Positions 1 to 8,954 of a DNA stretch of 64,000 nucleotides are shown in pieces. Position 1 is the first letter of the stretch. The number at the start of each line of letters is the position of its first letter. The translations under genes and the position numbers were made by a program. The stretch is taken from the NCBI RefSeq assembly GCF_021311115.1, contig NZ_JAJTNP010000003.1, positions 186,001-250,000 of the forward strand. The letters run 5' to 3'. The notes under the pieces are model-generated. The model was not told the origin of the DNA. It saw nothing but the letters and a program-made list of their open reading frames with translations, and made no database searches. The DNA comes from Chryseobacterium gwangjuense (lineage in GTDB: Bacteria > Bacteroidota > Bacteroidia > Flavobacteriales > Weeksellaceae).

Positions 1-384
1 GAATGTTTTCGCTGTGTTCATCACATTTCCGCCGCCAAAACCTCCCGGTGAAGTTGACATCAACAACATCGGTTTATTCTGGAAAACTTTTACATTGATT
101 CTTGAAGCCCAGTCAAAAACATTTTTAAAAGCAGCACTATAAGATCTGTTATGTTCTGCCAATGAGCAGATGATCACATCGCATTCTTCAATAACTTTTA
201 AAAAGTTGTGTGCTTCATCCGGAAAACCTTTCTTTTCACGATCTACCGAAAAAACAGGCATATCAAAATCATTCAGGTCGATTAAATTAATTTCCTCTTG
301 CTGAAAATCTTTCAAAACAAATTTTACCAGTTCTCGGTTGATCGAAGTGGAAGAAGTACTTCCTGCAAATGCCAATATTTTCAT
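1..384 (-). CDS. NADPH-dependent FMN reductase family protein (3' part cut by window edge)
   Basis: The first 128 residues are visible; the rest lies beyond the window. The protein starts MKILAFAGSTSSTSINREL, the phosphate-binding loop of the flavodoxin-like NADPH-dependent FMN reductases (SsuE/azoreductase type). A later SLAEHNRSYSAAFKN stretch and an SPGGFGGGN loop occupy the usual flavin-contact positions. The family moves electrons from NAD(P)H through FMN to quinones, azo dyes or free flavin in the cytoplasm. It begins 19 bases after the stop of the pirin gene at 404-1306 and is very likely its operon partner. The substrate cannot be told from sequence. Confidence 0.85.
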   Translation of the reverse strand, partial: MKILAFAGSTSSTSINRELVKFVLKDFQQEEINLIDLNDFDMPVFSVDREKKGFPDEAHNFLKVIEECDVIICSLAEHNRSYSAAFKNVFDWASRINVKVFQNKPMLLMSTSPGGFGGGNVMNTAKTF

Positions 385-403
385 CGTTTATATTTAAATT
401 TTC

Positions 404-1306
404 TTAAGGTTTTCTATTTAAAATAGCTTTCGGAAGCGGAACATATTCTTCCTCGTCACCCGGAACCAAAGGAAAAGCATTGTGATTCTGATCGTGCCAA
501 TTTACTTTTGCTTCGTCTATGACTTCTTTGTTTGAATTTACAAAATTCCAGAATATAAAACGTTCTTCTTCAAACGGTTCACCACCGAAAAGATAAACAG
601 TTCCGTTCTCACTCATTTCGAATTCGCACAATTTGGTGTCTTTGGCGATCATTAATTGTTTTGAACCGTAAGAATTTCCATCCGTAGTTACCGTTCCGTC
701 TAAAACATACATGGCAGCTTCTCCGTAAAGATCTTTCCCAATGCTTATTTTTTTTGCATCTTTTGTTTTAATTTCAATAAAAAACAATTTGCTGTGAACC
801 GGAACCGGAGATGTTTTCCCGAATGCTTCTCCGGCAATTAATTTATACTGAATTCCGTCTTCTTCCCAAACTGGAATTTCATCTGCTTCAATATGATGAA
901 AAGTCGGCTCAGATTGCTCCAAGTGCTTTGGTAATCCTACCCAAATTTGGAAACCATGAAGTCTTTTATTAGAATTTCTCAGGTATTCAGGGGTTCTTTC
1001 TGAATGGACAACACCTTTTCCGGCAGTCATCCAGTTTACAGCACTCGGCTTGATTTCAAGAGCACTTCCGATACTGTCTCTGTGGAAAATTGATCCTTCA
1101 AGCAGGTAAGTTAAAGTAGATAAACCAATGTGCGGATGCGGAGGAACGTCAAGATTTTGATAATCTTTCAATTCGGAAGGTCCCATATGATCGATAAAAA
1201 CGAAAGGTCCGACTGCTCTTTTTTCACGGAAAGGTAAAAGTCTTCCGACCAAAAAGTTTCCTATATCTGCTGATTTTTCTTCAATGATAAGTCCTATGTT
1301 TGACAT
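404..1306 (-). CDS. Pirin family protein (first of two)
   Basis: A 300-residue bicupin. The N-terminal cupin carries the pirin metal site: H57 and H59 (HPHIG), then H101 and E103 (VVHSE), almost exactly the positions used in human pirin. Pirins bind iron and many have quercetin 2,3-dioxygenase-like activity or act as redox-sensitive regulators; the true substrate here is unknown. It lies 19 bases upstream of an FMN reductase gene, which suggests a shared redox role. The second pirin at 1591-2466 is clearly different in sequence, so this is not a recent duplication. Confidence 0.9.
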   Translation of the reverse strand: MSNIGLIIEEKSADIGNFLVGRLLPFREKRAVGPFVFIDHMGPSELKDYQNLDVPPHPHIGLSTLTYLLEGSIFHRDSIGSALEIKPSAVNWMTAGKGVVHSERTPEYLRNSNKRLHGFQIWVGLPKHLEQSEPTFHHIEADEIPVWEEDGIQYKLIAGEAFGKTSPVPVHSKLFFIEIKTKDAKKISIGKDLYGEAAMYVLDGTVTTDGNSYGSKQLMIAKDTKLCEFEMSENGTVYLFGGEPFEEERFIFWNFVNSNKEVIDEAKVNWHDQNHNAFPLVPGDEEEYVPLPKAILNRKP

Positions 1307-1424
1307 GATATGTAATGAGGTTTTATATTTTGTTTAAACGAATGTAGTGAATTTTCTAGTGTTTATGGTGCTTTTGGAATTTTTTATTATTACAGAATGA
1401 AGCTTGGAAGGTAATTTTTTAAAT

Positions 1425-1475
1425 AACTTAATTTCAATCTTAATGATGATTTTAGACTAAGATTGAAATTAAGTT
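1425..1475. repeat. Perfect 18-bp inverted repeat between the two pirin genes
   Basis: Arms 1425-1442 and 1458-1475 are exact reverse complements around a 15-base loop. The repeat lies 3' of the pirin gene at 1591 and about 120 bases before the next pirin start. No strong T-run follows on either strand, so it is not a textbook terminator, although it could form a stable hairpin in the mRNA between the genes. Apart from this the 284-base gap shows nothing clear. Confidence 0.7.
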
Positions 1476-1590
1476 GTTAAGAGAAAATTATCACTTCGTT
1501 TTGCCTTTTTCAGAATGATATATCCTTGTAATGCAATTATATAAAGTTAAGAAAAAAAGAAATAACTGAGTTTTAAGTTTGTTTTAAATC

Positions 1591-2466
1591 TTAATCAGCT
1601 AAATAACCGAATTTCCCTAAATTATAATCTTCAAAAGCCTGTATGATCTCCTCTCTGGAATTCATAACGAAAGGACCATGTGGAAAAATAGGTTCCTTCA
1701 ACGGTTGTCCGCTTATGATTAGTACAACAGCATCTTCCGTTGCTTCCAATGTGAAATTCTCCCCTTCATTTTTGAATAGAGCCAAATGATCGGTTGCCAC
1801 TTTTTGTTCACCGTTTACAAGAATGCTTCCTTCAATGACCAAAGCTGCTGTATTGAAATCTGCAGGGAAATCAAATGTTGCTTTTCCTCCTTTCTTCAGT
1901 TTGGCATTCATCATATGTACCGGACTGAAAGTTGTTGCAGGACCTTTCTGGTCTTTATACGCTCCGGCAATAATTTCTATGAATCCGTTTTCATCCAGAT
2001 CCACTTTTTTCATATCAGAGTTTTTAATAGCCTGATATTTTGGATCACTCATTTTATCTTTTGAAGGAAGGTTGACCCAAAGCTGAACCATTTGAAAAAT
2101 TCCCCCTTCTTTTGCCCATTCCGTTTCATGATATTCTTTGTGCAGAACTCCTTTTGCTGCCGTCATCCATTGTACATCACCTTGGCCGATAATTCCGCCG
2201 CCACCTGCGCTGTCGTGATGTTCTACTTTTCCCTCATATGCTATTGTTACGGTTTCAAAACCTCTGTGAGGATGTACTCCCACACCTCTTGGTCTTTCAG
2301 TTCCGTTGAAATGAAATTTTGAATTGTAATCAAGCATAATGAAAGGATCCATTCTTTTCATATCCATTCCGCTTACTCCGGGAATGAAATTATGCACTCT
2401 AAAACCATCGCCTACAAAATGGGCAGGTTTTGGAGATACTACCATTTCTACCTTTTTAGTTGCCAT
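1591..2466 (-). CDS. Pirin family protein (second, canonical)
   Basis: A 291-residue bicupin with the full canonical pirin signature: H65 and H67 in HPHRGFETVT, H83/H84 before DSAGG, then QWMTA followed by H109 and E111. The four metal ligands are intact, so it should bind iron and may act as a quercetinase-like oxygenase or a redox sensor. A TACCTTTG box on the minus strand (2486-2493) about 20 bases before the start is a good flavobacterial -7 element. It is followed after 284 bases by a second, diverged pirin, and preceded by a drug exporter gene 77 bases upstream. Confidence 0.92.
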   Translation of the reverse strand: MATKKVEMVVSPKPAHFVGDGFRVHNFIPGVSGMDMKRMDPFIMLDYNSKFHFNGTERPRGVGVHPHRGFETVTIAYEGKVEHHDSAGGGGIIGQGDVQWMTAAKGVLHKEYHETEWAKEGGIFQMVQLWVNLPSKDKMSDPKYQAIKNSDMKKVDLDENGFIEIIAGAYKDQKGPATTFSPVHMMNAKLKKGGKATFDFPADFNTAALVIEGSILVNGEQKVATDHLALFKNEGENFTLEATEDAVVLIISGQPLKEPIFPHGPFVMNSREEIIQAFEDYNLGKFGYLAD

Positions 2467-2543
2467 ATTATTGTATTTTATAGAACAAAGGTAGGGTAGT
2501 TTAGAATCAAAAGCATTGACCTGTGGTAAGTAGCATTCTTGCT

Positions 2544-3947
2544 TTAGTCTTCCTTGGATCTCATGTTTTTTCCGTCTGAAATATGAAGTCTTCGGAAAAC
2601 CAATCCTGAAATGATCGTAAGAATTCCTACTGTAAGGAAAGTGTATCGGAAAGCATTGTGAATTTCTCCTTTGATGAGGTCTGTGTTTTCAAATATTTTT
2701 AAAACAATTAATCCAAAAGCAATTCCGAAACCGATTGCTAATTGCTGATTTACCGATAATAATGAGTTTCCGCTGCTGGTCTGGAAATTCCTTAAATCGG
2801 CAATGGAAATTGTATTCATGGATGTAAACTGAATAGAATTGAAAAATCCCAAAATAGCAATAATGGGGATAAACCAATATAAAGAAGTATGAATATCAGG
2901 AATGGCAAGCAAACAAATTAATGTTCCGATGATAAACGTATTGAACATTAAGGTTTGTCTGTAGCCGAATTTATCTAAAATTTTAATGACATAAGATTTT
3001 CCAAACATAGCGGTTATTGCCATGGGTGCGATAATCCAGCCTGAAGTTACTGCCGATTGTTTGTAAGCAATCTGAATCATTAAAGGTAATAACAAAGGGA
3101 CGGAGCTGATTCCCAATCTTGTTGCAAGATTTCCGATAATTCCTACACGGAAAGTTCTTACCTGAAGTAAATTTAAAGGAAAAATAGGACTTTCATCTCT
3201 TTTAGCATGTTTGTAATAATAGTACATACAAAGGAAACCTAAAATAAAGACCACCAAAACGGGGGTTGTGTTTTGCATATTACCAAAAAGTTCCAATGAA
3301 ATGGAGAGGAGGAGAGAGGCTGCTGCAAAAATTAAAAATCCTTTCAGGTCAAAATCTACATCTTTTGAAGTATAATTAGGCATAAATTTTAGTCCTAAAA
3401 TGATTCCCAGAACTCCAATCGGGATGTTGATCAGAAAAATCCAATGCCACGAAAGATAATCTACCATGTATCCACCGACTAAAGGTCCCAAAACCGGTCC
3501 GATAAGAGCCGGAATAATGGCGTAATTCATGGCTTTTAATAATTCATTCTTATCAAAAGTTTTAATAAGTGCCAATTTTCCGACAGGAGTCATCAAACTT
3601 CCTCCCACTCCCTGAATCACTCGTGAAATAACTAGGTGAGTAAGGTTTTGTGATAGTGAACAGAATAATGAACCTAAACTGAAAAGCACTAAAGAAAAAA
3701 TGAAAACCTTTTTTGTTCCGAATCTGTCTGCTAAAAATCCACTTGCGGGCATGAAAACAGCCAATGTTAAAACATAACTGATGATCGCATTCTGCATATT
3801 AAGCGGAGATTCTTTCAGGTCTTTTGCTATAGAAGGTAAAGAAGTATTTAAAATGGTAGAATCCAGCATCTGCATGAAAATTGCTGTAGCAAGAATCAAG
3901 GGTAATATTTTTTTTATTGAATTGGGCTGCGAAATTACTTCTGACAT
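2544..3947 (-). CDS. MFS drug exporter, DHA2 (EmrB/QacA-like) family
   Basis: A 467-residue, strongly hydrophobic membrane protein. Residues 28-32 (LDSTI) followed by N and LP form the DHA2 hallmark in the first helix, and GFLADRFGTKK (70-80) is the major-facilitator loop 2-3 motif. The glycine/proline-rich helix near 148-165 (GPVLGPLVGG) is the antiporter motif C. Proton-coupled export of lipophilic drugs or dyes is expected. EmrB-type partners normally include a membrane-fusion protein, but none is adjacent, so it probably works alone in the inner membrane. The substrate is unknown. Confidence 0.9.
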   Translation of the reverse strand: MSEVISQPNSIKKILPLILATAIFMQMLDSTILNTSLPSIAKDLKESPLNMQNAIISYVLTLAVFMPASGFLADRFGTKKVFIFSLVLFSLGSLFCSLSQNLTHLVISRVIQGVGGSLMTPVGKLALIKTFDKNELLKAMNYAIIPALIGPVLGPLVGGYMVDYLSWHWIFLINIPIGVLGIILGLKFMPNYTSKDVDFDLKGFLIFAAASLLLSISLELFGNMQNTTPVLVVFILGFLCMYYYYKHAKRDESPIFPLNLLQVRTFRVGIIGNLATRLGISSVPLLLPLMIQIAYKQSAVTSGWIIAPMAITAMFGKSYVIKILDKFGYRQTLMFNTFIIGTLICLLAIPDIHTSLYWFIPIIAILGFFNSIQFTSMNTISIADLRNFQTSSGNSLLSVNQQLAIGFGIAFGLIVLKIFENTDLIKGEIHNAFRYTFLTVGILTIISGLVFRRLHISDGKNMRSKED

Positions 3948-4071
3948 TTTTTTAGATTTAGACTTCTCTTACGTTTTTAAACTTCTAAAATTTATTATAA
4001 AAGTTTCCAGACTGATATGCTGTACCGAATACCATCAGTTCCTTGGATAAAGAAATCTATATAAAATTAAA

Positions 4072-4099
4072 AAAGTCTTGTGAGATTTCACAAGACTTT
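4072..4099 (-). terminator. Intrinsic terminator after the gene at 4105-4917
   Basis: Arms 4072-4083 and 4088-4099 pair perfectly around a GATT loop. In the minus direction the stem is followed by a T-rich run (plus-strand A-run at 4064-4074). It lies 5 bases past the stop codon of the secreted protein gene. Confidence 0.85.
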
Positions 4100-4104
4100 C
4101 TGAT

Positions 4105-4917
4105 TTATTTTCTAGGTTTTTCTACTCCTTTCCATTCGTCACCTGCTTTTCTGTACTGGCTTAAAATGTAAGTTTTGAAATCTTTTGTTTTGTATTCGAT
4201 ATTATCGTTGTTCTGCTCAAACGGCATGATGTAGTAATATTCTACGTCTGTTTTATCCGTCTTCGTTCCTTTTTTTACAGATGGAACGTATTTTGAAAAT
4301 TTATAGTTTGGAAGATATTGCTTTAGTCTTGTATAGAATGCTTTATCTTCTTTTTCGTTAGGAATAATATCTACGATGTTGAAGTCGTCATTTTTCTTGT
4401 CAATCCAAAGATAATAGGTTACCTCTTCTTTAGTCTTTTTGTTTAATGAGTTAAAAGCAAAAAGTTCTTTTGATACTAATTCTTTTATTTTTTCAGGATC
4501 AACTTTTGTAAAATATTCACCTTGAGAAGGATCTACATACGTTTCAAGGTTATACATCAATACAGAATTGTTTACAAAGTTTTTGTTTTTAAAGTACTGG
4601 TTAAGAGATAGCTCTGCAGTAGCTCTAAGCTCTTTCCCTCTTGCATCCAATTTTTTAGTAGGATTTTGAGGGTTTACTTTTTTTACAAACTCATATAAAA
4701 CGATAGGTTTTACATCTTTAAGGTGTGGGTATGTTTTAAGTTGCTCAGCTTTTGCTAACCAATAATATTGTTGATAGTAATCATCTTTTTCATTATCCTT
4801 TACCGTTTTATACGTTAAGGCAAGTTTTTTTGAGTTTAAATATTTGGCAAATTTACCTTGTCCAAAAGCAAAACTCATGGATAATAAAGCAAAAAAGATA
4901 GTAATGTTTCTTTTCAT
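4105..4917 (-). CDS. Secreted protein of unknown function
   Basis: I do not recognise a family. The start is set at the ATG at 4917 because it begins a clean signal peptide (MKRNITIFFALLSMSFAFGQ); the ATG ten codons upstream would add charged residues ahead of it. The mature part of about 250 residues is rich in Lys, Asp and Tyr, has no cysteine cluster or repeat, and should lie in the periplasm or outside the cell. It stands alone, with terminators on both sides. The gene is well formed, with no sign of decay. Confidence 0.8.
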   Translation of the reverse strand: MKRNITIFFALLSMSFAFGQGKFAKYLNSKKLALTYKTVKDNEKDDYYQQYYWLAKAEQLKTYPHLKDVKPIVLYEFVKKVNPQNPTKKLDARGKELRATAELSLNQYFKNKNFVNNSVLMYNLETYVDPSQGEYFTKVDPEKIKELVSKELFAFNSLNKKTKEEVTYYLWIDKKNDDFNIVDIIPNEKEDKAFYTRLKQYLPNYKFSKYVPSVKKGTKTDKTDVEYYYIMPFEQNNDNIEYKTKDFKTYILSQYRKAGDEWKGVEKPRK

Positions 4918-5023
4918 TTTCTTATAATTGAATTTTTCGATTTCCAAATATAATTATTTATTAGATAATATTTTTTATTGTCGGTTAAATTATGTGAATA
5001 TTATTATGGTTAATTCAAAAAAA

Positions 5024-5045
5024 AATCCTGTATCGCTACAGGATT
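5024..5045 (-). terminator. Intrinsic terminator after asnB
   Basis: A 9-bp perfect stem (5024-5032 and 5037-5045) with a TCGC tetraloop. A run of nine A at 5017-5025 on the plus strand gives the T-tract in the minus direction. It lies about 100 bases past the asnB stop codon. Confidence 0.85.
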
Positions 5046-5143
5046 GATAAAATTATTTTTTTGAAATTAGAATTTTAAGTGAGGATGAATGCTTTAAACC
5101 ACTGTTTTTAAGAAGTTAATCCTTATTCTATTCTCTGTTTTCT

Positions 5144-6814
5144 TTACTTATAAGATGTTTCATGTACCCTTACCGCTCTTCCGCTTGGATCGTTCATTTT
5201 TTTGAAAGCTTCATCCCATTCTAAGGCAATTGGCGTAGAACATGCCACTGAAGGGACAGAAGGAACTGTTGCTGCAGCCGTTTCACTTGGGAAATGTTCT
5301 TCAAAAATCGTTCTGTAACGATATTCCTCTTTATTTTGAGGGGTGTTGAGAGGAAATCTGAATTTTGCATTGACCATCATTTCTTCAGTAACCTCTTTTT
5401 CTGCGACTTCTTTTAAAGTGTCGATCCAGGAATAACCAACCCCATCAGAAAACTGTTCTTTTTGTCTCCATACAATCGATTCAGGAAGAATGTCTTCAAA
5501 AGCTTTTCTTAACACCCATTTTTCGATTTTACCATCTGCTGTGCTGATCATTTTGTCTTTAGGATTGATCGACATAGCAATATCCATAAACTCTTTATCT
5601 AAAAAAGGAACACGACCTTCAATTCCCCAGCTCATTAAGGCTTTGTTGGCTCTCAAACAATCATACAAATGAAGTTTTTCCAGTTTTCTTACCGTTTCAT
5701 CATGAAATTCTTTGGCGTTCGGAGCTTTATGGAAATATAGATAGCCACCAAATAATTCATCAGAACCTTCTCCTGAAAGTACCATTTTTATTCCCATTGA
5801 TTTAATCACTCTTGCCAAAAGATACATCGGTGTAGAAGCCCGAATCGTGGTGACATCATATGTTTCCAGGTGGTAAATCACATCACGAACAGCATCCAGA
5901 CCTTCCTGAATGGTAAAGTTGATCTCATGGTGAACAGAGCCAATGAATTCGGCTGCTTTTTGTGCTGCGACTAAATCCGGAGAGCCCACTAAACCGACTG
6001 CGAAACTGTGTAATCTTGGATACCAAGCTTCCTGAGTATCTCCACTTTCAATTCTTTGTCTTGCAAATTTTGCAGTAATTGCTGAAATGACAGAAGAATC
6101 CAGTCCTCCGGAAAGTAACACACCATAAGGAACATCGCTCATTAATTGTCTGTGAACCGCATCTTCAAGCCCTTTTCTTAATTTAGAAATATCAGTTTCG
6201 TTATCTTTCACATGATCGAAATCTTTCCAGTCTCTTTTATACCATTGCTGAAGATCAGCTCCGTCTTTACTGTACAGAAGATGTCCCGGAAGAAAAGTTT
6301 CAATGGTTTTACAAACCCCTTCCAATGCTTTTAATTCTGAAGCTACATAATAGTTTCCGTTTTTATCCCAACCGTGATACAGTGGGCAGATTCCCATATG
6401 ATCTCTTGCGATAAGGTAAATATCGTTTTCAATATCATATAAAGAGAAAGCAAAAATTCCGTTGAGTTTTTCCAGAAAGTCCTTTCCGTATTTTGTATAA
6501 AGCGCTAAAATTACTTCACAATCCGATTGGGTCTGAAACTCATAATCAGGAAACTCTTCTTTGAGTTCACGATGGTTGTAAATCTCTCCGTTCACGGCTA
6601 AAACAACACTTCCGTCTTTGGTAAATAAAGGTTGTTTTCCTGAAGAGGGATCTACAATAGCCAGTCTTTCATGAGAGAAAATTATTTTATCATTTTGAAA
6701 TACACCACTCCAATCAGGGCCTCTATGGCGGATTTTCTTAGACATTTCCAGTACCTGAGGTCGTAATATTTCTGTTTTTTGTTTGGCATCAAACAAGCAT
6801 ACAATTCCACACAT
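5144..6814 (-). CDS. asnB: Asparagine synthase (glutamine-hydrolysing)
   Basis: At 556 residues it matches the length of E. coli AsnB. Cys2 after the initiator Met is the glutaminase nucleophile, with RHRGPD and NGEIYNH in the class II amidotransferase domain (about 1-190). SGGLDSS at 235-241 is the ATP pyrophosphatase loop of the synthetase domain. The enzyme makes asparagine from aspartate, ATP and glutamine in the cytoplasm. The C-terminal tail (ACSTP, then DPSGRAV) also follows AsnB. It stands alone with its own promoter and terminator, and both catalytic sites look intact. Confidence 0.97.
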   Translation of the reverse strand: MCGIVCLFDAKQKTEILRPQVLEMSKKIRHRGPDWSGVFQNDKIIFSHERLAIVDPSSGKQPLFTKDGSVVLAVNGEIYNHRELKEEFPDYEFQTQSDCEVILALYTKYGKDFLEKLNGIFAFSLYDIENDIYLIARDHMGICPLYHGWDKNGNYYVASELKALEGVCKTIETFLPGHLLYSKDGADLQQWYKRDWKDFDHVKDNETDISKLRKGLEDAVHRQLMSDVPYGVLLSGGLDSSVISAITAKFARQRIESGDTQEAWYPRLHSFAVGLVGSPDLVAAQKAAEFIGSVHHEINFTIQEGLDAVRDVIYHLETYDVTTIRASTPMYLLARVIKSMGIKMVLSGEGSDELFGGYLYFHKAPNAKEFHDETVRKLEKLHLYDCLRANKALMSWGIEGRVPFLDKEFMDIAMSINPKDKMISTADGKIEKWVLRKAFEDILPESIVWRQKEQFSDGVGYSWIDTLKEVAEKEVTEEMMVNAKFRFPLNTPQNKEEYRYRTIFEEHFPSETAAATVPSVPSVACSTPIALEWDEAFKKMNDPSGRAVRVHETSYK

Positions 6815-6836
6815 TCTTTTCTATTTTTTGATGTGA

Positions 6837-6872
6837 CAAATGTAGAATGAGTGTTTTAAAATAACAATCAAA
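6837..6872 (-). promoter_or_regulatory. Probable asnB promoter
   Basis: On the minus strand TACATTTG (6837-6844) fits the Bacteroidota -7 consensus TAnnTTTG, with TTTG at 6869-6872 as the -33 element. The 24-base gap is slightly longer than the usual 17-23. Transcription would start about 15 bases before the asnB ATG. Confidence 0.55.
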
Positions 6873-7090
6873 AAGTGGTAATTGATTTATTTTTTATTTT
6901 TAAAATGTATTTTTTATGTAAAAAATTCTATTTAATTAGAATTTTATTTTATTTTGAAGGAAATTTTTAATTTTGAATTACTATTTACGAAATAAAAATG
7001 ATATAAAAATTAATCTATGTTAATTAATATGATATTTTTTTATCGTTTATTTGTAATTCGAAATAATTTTTTTTCATCATTTGTGTTTTT

Positions 7091-7129
7091 ACCTTCTTGC
7101 AAGAATCCTTGCAAGAAGGTTTTTTTTTA
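7091..7129 (+). terminator. Strong hairpin with T-run reading on the plus strand
   Basis: Perfect 13-bp arms (7091-7103 and 7108-7120) with an AATC loop are followed by T at 7120-7128. The T-run is on the plus strand, so this is a terminator for rightward transcription, yet both flanking genes run leftward. In the minus direction the hairpin is followed by A-rich sequence. The 312-base gap 6815-7126 otherwise holds the asnB promoter and AT-rich DNA with a TAATTTTG box at 6968-6975 on the plus strand. Confidence 0.7.
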
Positions 7130-8791
7130 TTCGTTACCCAATAAAACTCCTGAAACATTCCATGAACTGAAGCTTGTTCCTTCGGTAGGACCTTGTGGAA
7201 TTTTCACCTGAATAGTATGCTTTCCGGCTTTTAAATCTCCAAGCTGAATAAAATTAGGGTTGGTAATTGTTCCGGGACACCAGTTTGATCTGCTTAAATC
7301 TGATGATGAAAGTCCATCCGGAAAATTACCCGAAGCAGGATTATAAAGTCGATAAGAACCGCAGTCTGATCTCCAAGGTACAAAAGAGAAGGTCATTTTC
7401 CCGTCAAGGAATATAGAATTGGCTTTAGGAACGAATTCGTCGCCGTTTTCCCAACCGCCATGACCTGTTGTGATGTATCTCAACTGAGCATTTTTCAAAT
7501 CTTTTTTTAAGGTGAATTCTACCCATAATCCTTTGTCCTGATTGAACATGGTGGAATAATCCTGTCCCGCCATTTCCATAATATTTAAGGTATTGAATAA
7601 TGGAATAACAGTATTGTTTTTATTGACTGTTTGATCGCTTTTATGAATCGTAATTTCCAGACTTACTTTATGACCTCCTTTGTCATAATTTCCGATGAAT
7701 GTACCAATCCACAGCTCCTTTTCAGATAAAGATGGTTTCAGCTCAGTAATGTCCTGACGATAAGGACTGATGGTCTGCCAGTTTTTATCTTTTAGCTGGA
7801 TATGATTGAATTTATTAATTCCGAAAGCCGTAAAAAATCGCATCATTTCAATAGCCGGATTATAATTTTCTGTGGCAGTTACACCATAATATTGTTTCCC
7901 GTTTCCGTTGTCATAGACAGGAAGTGTTTTTGCTCCTTTTTCCAGTCCGTCAAAAAAAGATTGTGATTGATCTTGAGGAACAAAGAAAACAGTTCCGGTT
8001 CGGTCGTAAGCATCTCCGTTTGATTGCTGTTTTAATTCAGCGAAAATATTTTCTCCTTCACTAATTTTTGGAAATTTAATTTTTTTAAGAATGATGGTTC
8101 CGTTGGCAAATCTTTTAACATTTTCATCAGATTTTGAGGCATCGGAAAAGTTGATGGTTTCATTATCGAAGACCTTTAACGTTGTAAATCTGCTTTTCCA
8201 CAAAAGATCTCTATACCCTAGTTGATCTGTAGAGCTGATCGAACCTTTAAGGATTTTATCAATATCGGTTTTCTTAATTTTTTTAATGGAATTTGCTGTG
8301 ATTACAGAATTTTTATTCCTTTCAATTTCTAAAACAAAACCTAAATTTTGCCCTATTGTGGAAGGTCCGCCCTGGATTTTTAAATCATTCGTGTACCAAA
8401 CTTCAATGGTGTTTGAATTGATTTTAGTTACTGCTTTTTTACAGTTATAACCTAAGATTTTTTTGGTTTCGTTGGTTAATTCAAAATTCTGTTTTCCAAC
8501 AGATTCTGCATCAGAAGCTGAAATCGTTTCATTGGGTTTTAAAAATGCATAAGAAACAATGGTGTTGGATGGCTTTTCAATCTTGGTGAGTTCAAATGGG
8601 AAATCTGCTTTTTGTTCCCGGATTTTATTGTTTAATATGAAATTTTCTTTTTCATTGGCCCAAACTAATGTTGGAGATTGTTCTGTTAAAACTTTTCCGT
8701 TGGATGAACTGATATATTGCACTTCATAAGTCTGAGCAAAAGAAAAACAGCATAGGAAAGTAAAAAAACTTAATAAAATTCTTTGATGCAT
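7127..8791 (-). CDS. Secreted GLPGLI / PNGase F-like fusion protein
   Basis: A 554-residue protein with a signal peptide (cleavage near residue 20). Residues 21-180 resemble the GLPGLI family (ILGYNCKKA, EVWYTNDL, then a degenerate GQNLGFVLEIE). Residues 205-554 resemble both halves of peptide-N4-(N-acetylglucosaminyl)asparagine amidase F from Elizabethkingia, which removes N-glycans from glycoproteins. By eye alignment D263 (AYDRTG) matches catalytic Asp60 and E452 (GDEF) matches Glu206, and the NWCPG motif at 503-507 is kept. The position of Glu118 appears to be Phe365. A TATCTTTG box lies at 8811-8818. The domains are convincing; activity is uncertain. Confidence 0.85.
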   Translation of the reverse strand: MHQRILLSFFTFLCCFSFAQTYEVQYISSSNGKVLTEQSPTLVWANEKENFILNNKIREQKADFPFELTKIEKPSNTIVSYAFLKPNETISASDAESVGKQNFELTNETKKILGYNCKKAVTKINSNTIEVWYTNDLKIQGGPSTIGQNLGFVLEIERNKNSVITANSIKKIKKTDIDKILKGSISSTDQLGYRDLLWKSRFTTLKVFDNETINFSDASKSDENVKRFANGTIILKKIKFPKISEGENIFAELKQQSNGDAYDRTGTVFFVPQDQSQSFFDGLEKGAKTLPVYDNGNGKQYYGVTATENYNPAIEMMRFFTAFGINKFNHIQLKDKNWQTISPYRQDITELKPSLSEKELWIGTFIGNYDKGGHKVSLEITIHKSDQTVNKNNTVIPLFNTLNIMEMAGQDYSTMFNQDKGLWVEFTLKKDLKNAQLRYITTGHGGWENGDEFVPKANSIFLDGKMTFSFVPWRSDCGSYRLYNPASGNFPDGLSSSDLSRSNWCPGTITNPNFIQLGDLKAGKHTIQVKIPQGPTEGTSFSSWNVSGVLLGNE

Positions 8792-8905
8792 AATGAAATC
8801 GGGTTTTTCACAAAGATAAATTTTAATTTGCAGAAGATTATTCTTTGTGAATTTTATATCTCTATTAGTATTGAAAATTTAGAAATGTTACGATTAAATA
8901 AAAAA

Positions 8906-8932
8906 AAACTACTCCAAAAAATAGAGTAGTTT
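8906..8932 (-). terminator. Intrinsic terminator after the rRNA methyltransferase gene
   Basis: Nine-bp arms 8906-8914 and 8924-8932 around an A-rich loop; the A-run 8901-8908 supplies the T-tract on the minus strand. It lies 23 bases past the stop codon. Confidence 0.8.
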
Positions 8933-8954
8933 ATATATTGTATGTTCGTTTATC

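Noticed and set aside
1490..1525. Half of a TTCAGAATGATA-type palindrome before the second pirin gene's end
   Set aside because: It resembles the right arm of the ATGACA family, but I cannot find a matching left arm.
1786..2322. Open frames of 70-92 codons on the plus strand inside the second pirin gene
   Set aside because: They are antisense to a well-supported gene, have Cys/Phe/Ile-rich low-complexity content and no recognisable domain or promoter.
404..2466. Tandem duplication of the pirin gene
   Set aside because: The two proteins differ widely outside the metal site and differ in motif spacing, so they are old paralogues and not a recent duplication.
7017..7211. 64-codon frame on the plus strand running into the PNGase F-like gene
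   Set aside because: It crosses the terminator hairpin and then reads antisense through a real gene; its composition follows the AT-rich DNA.
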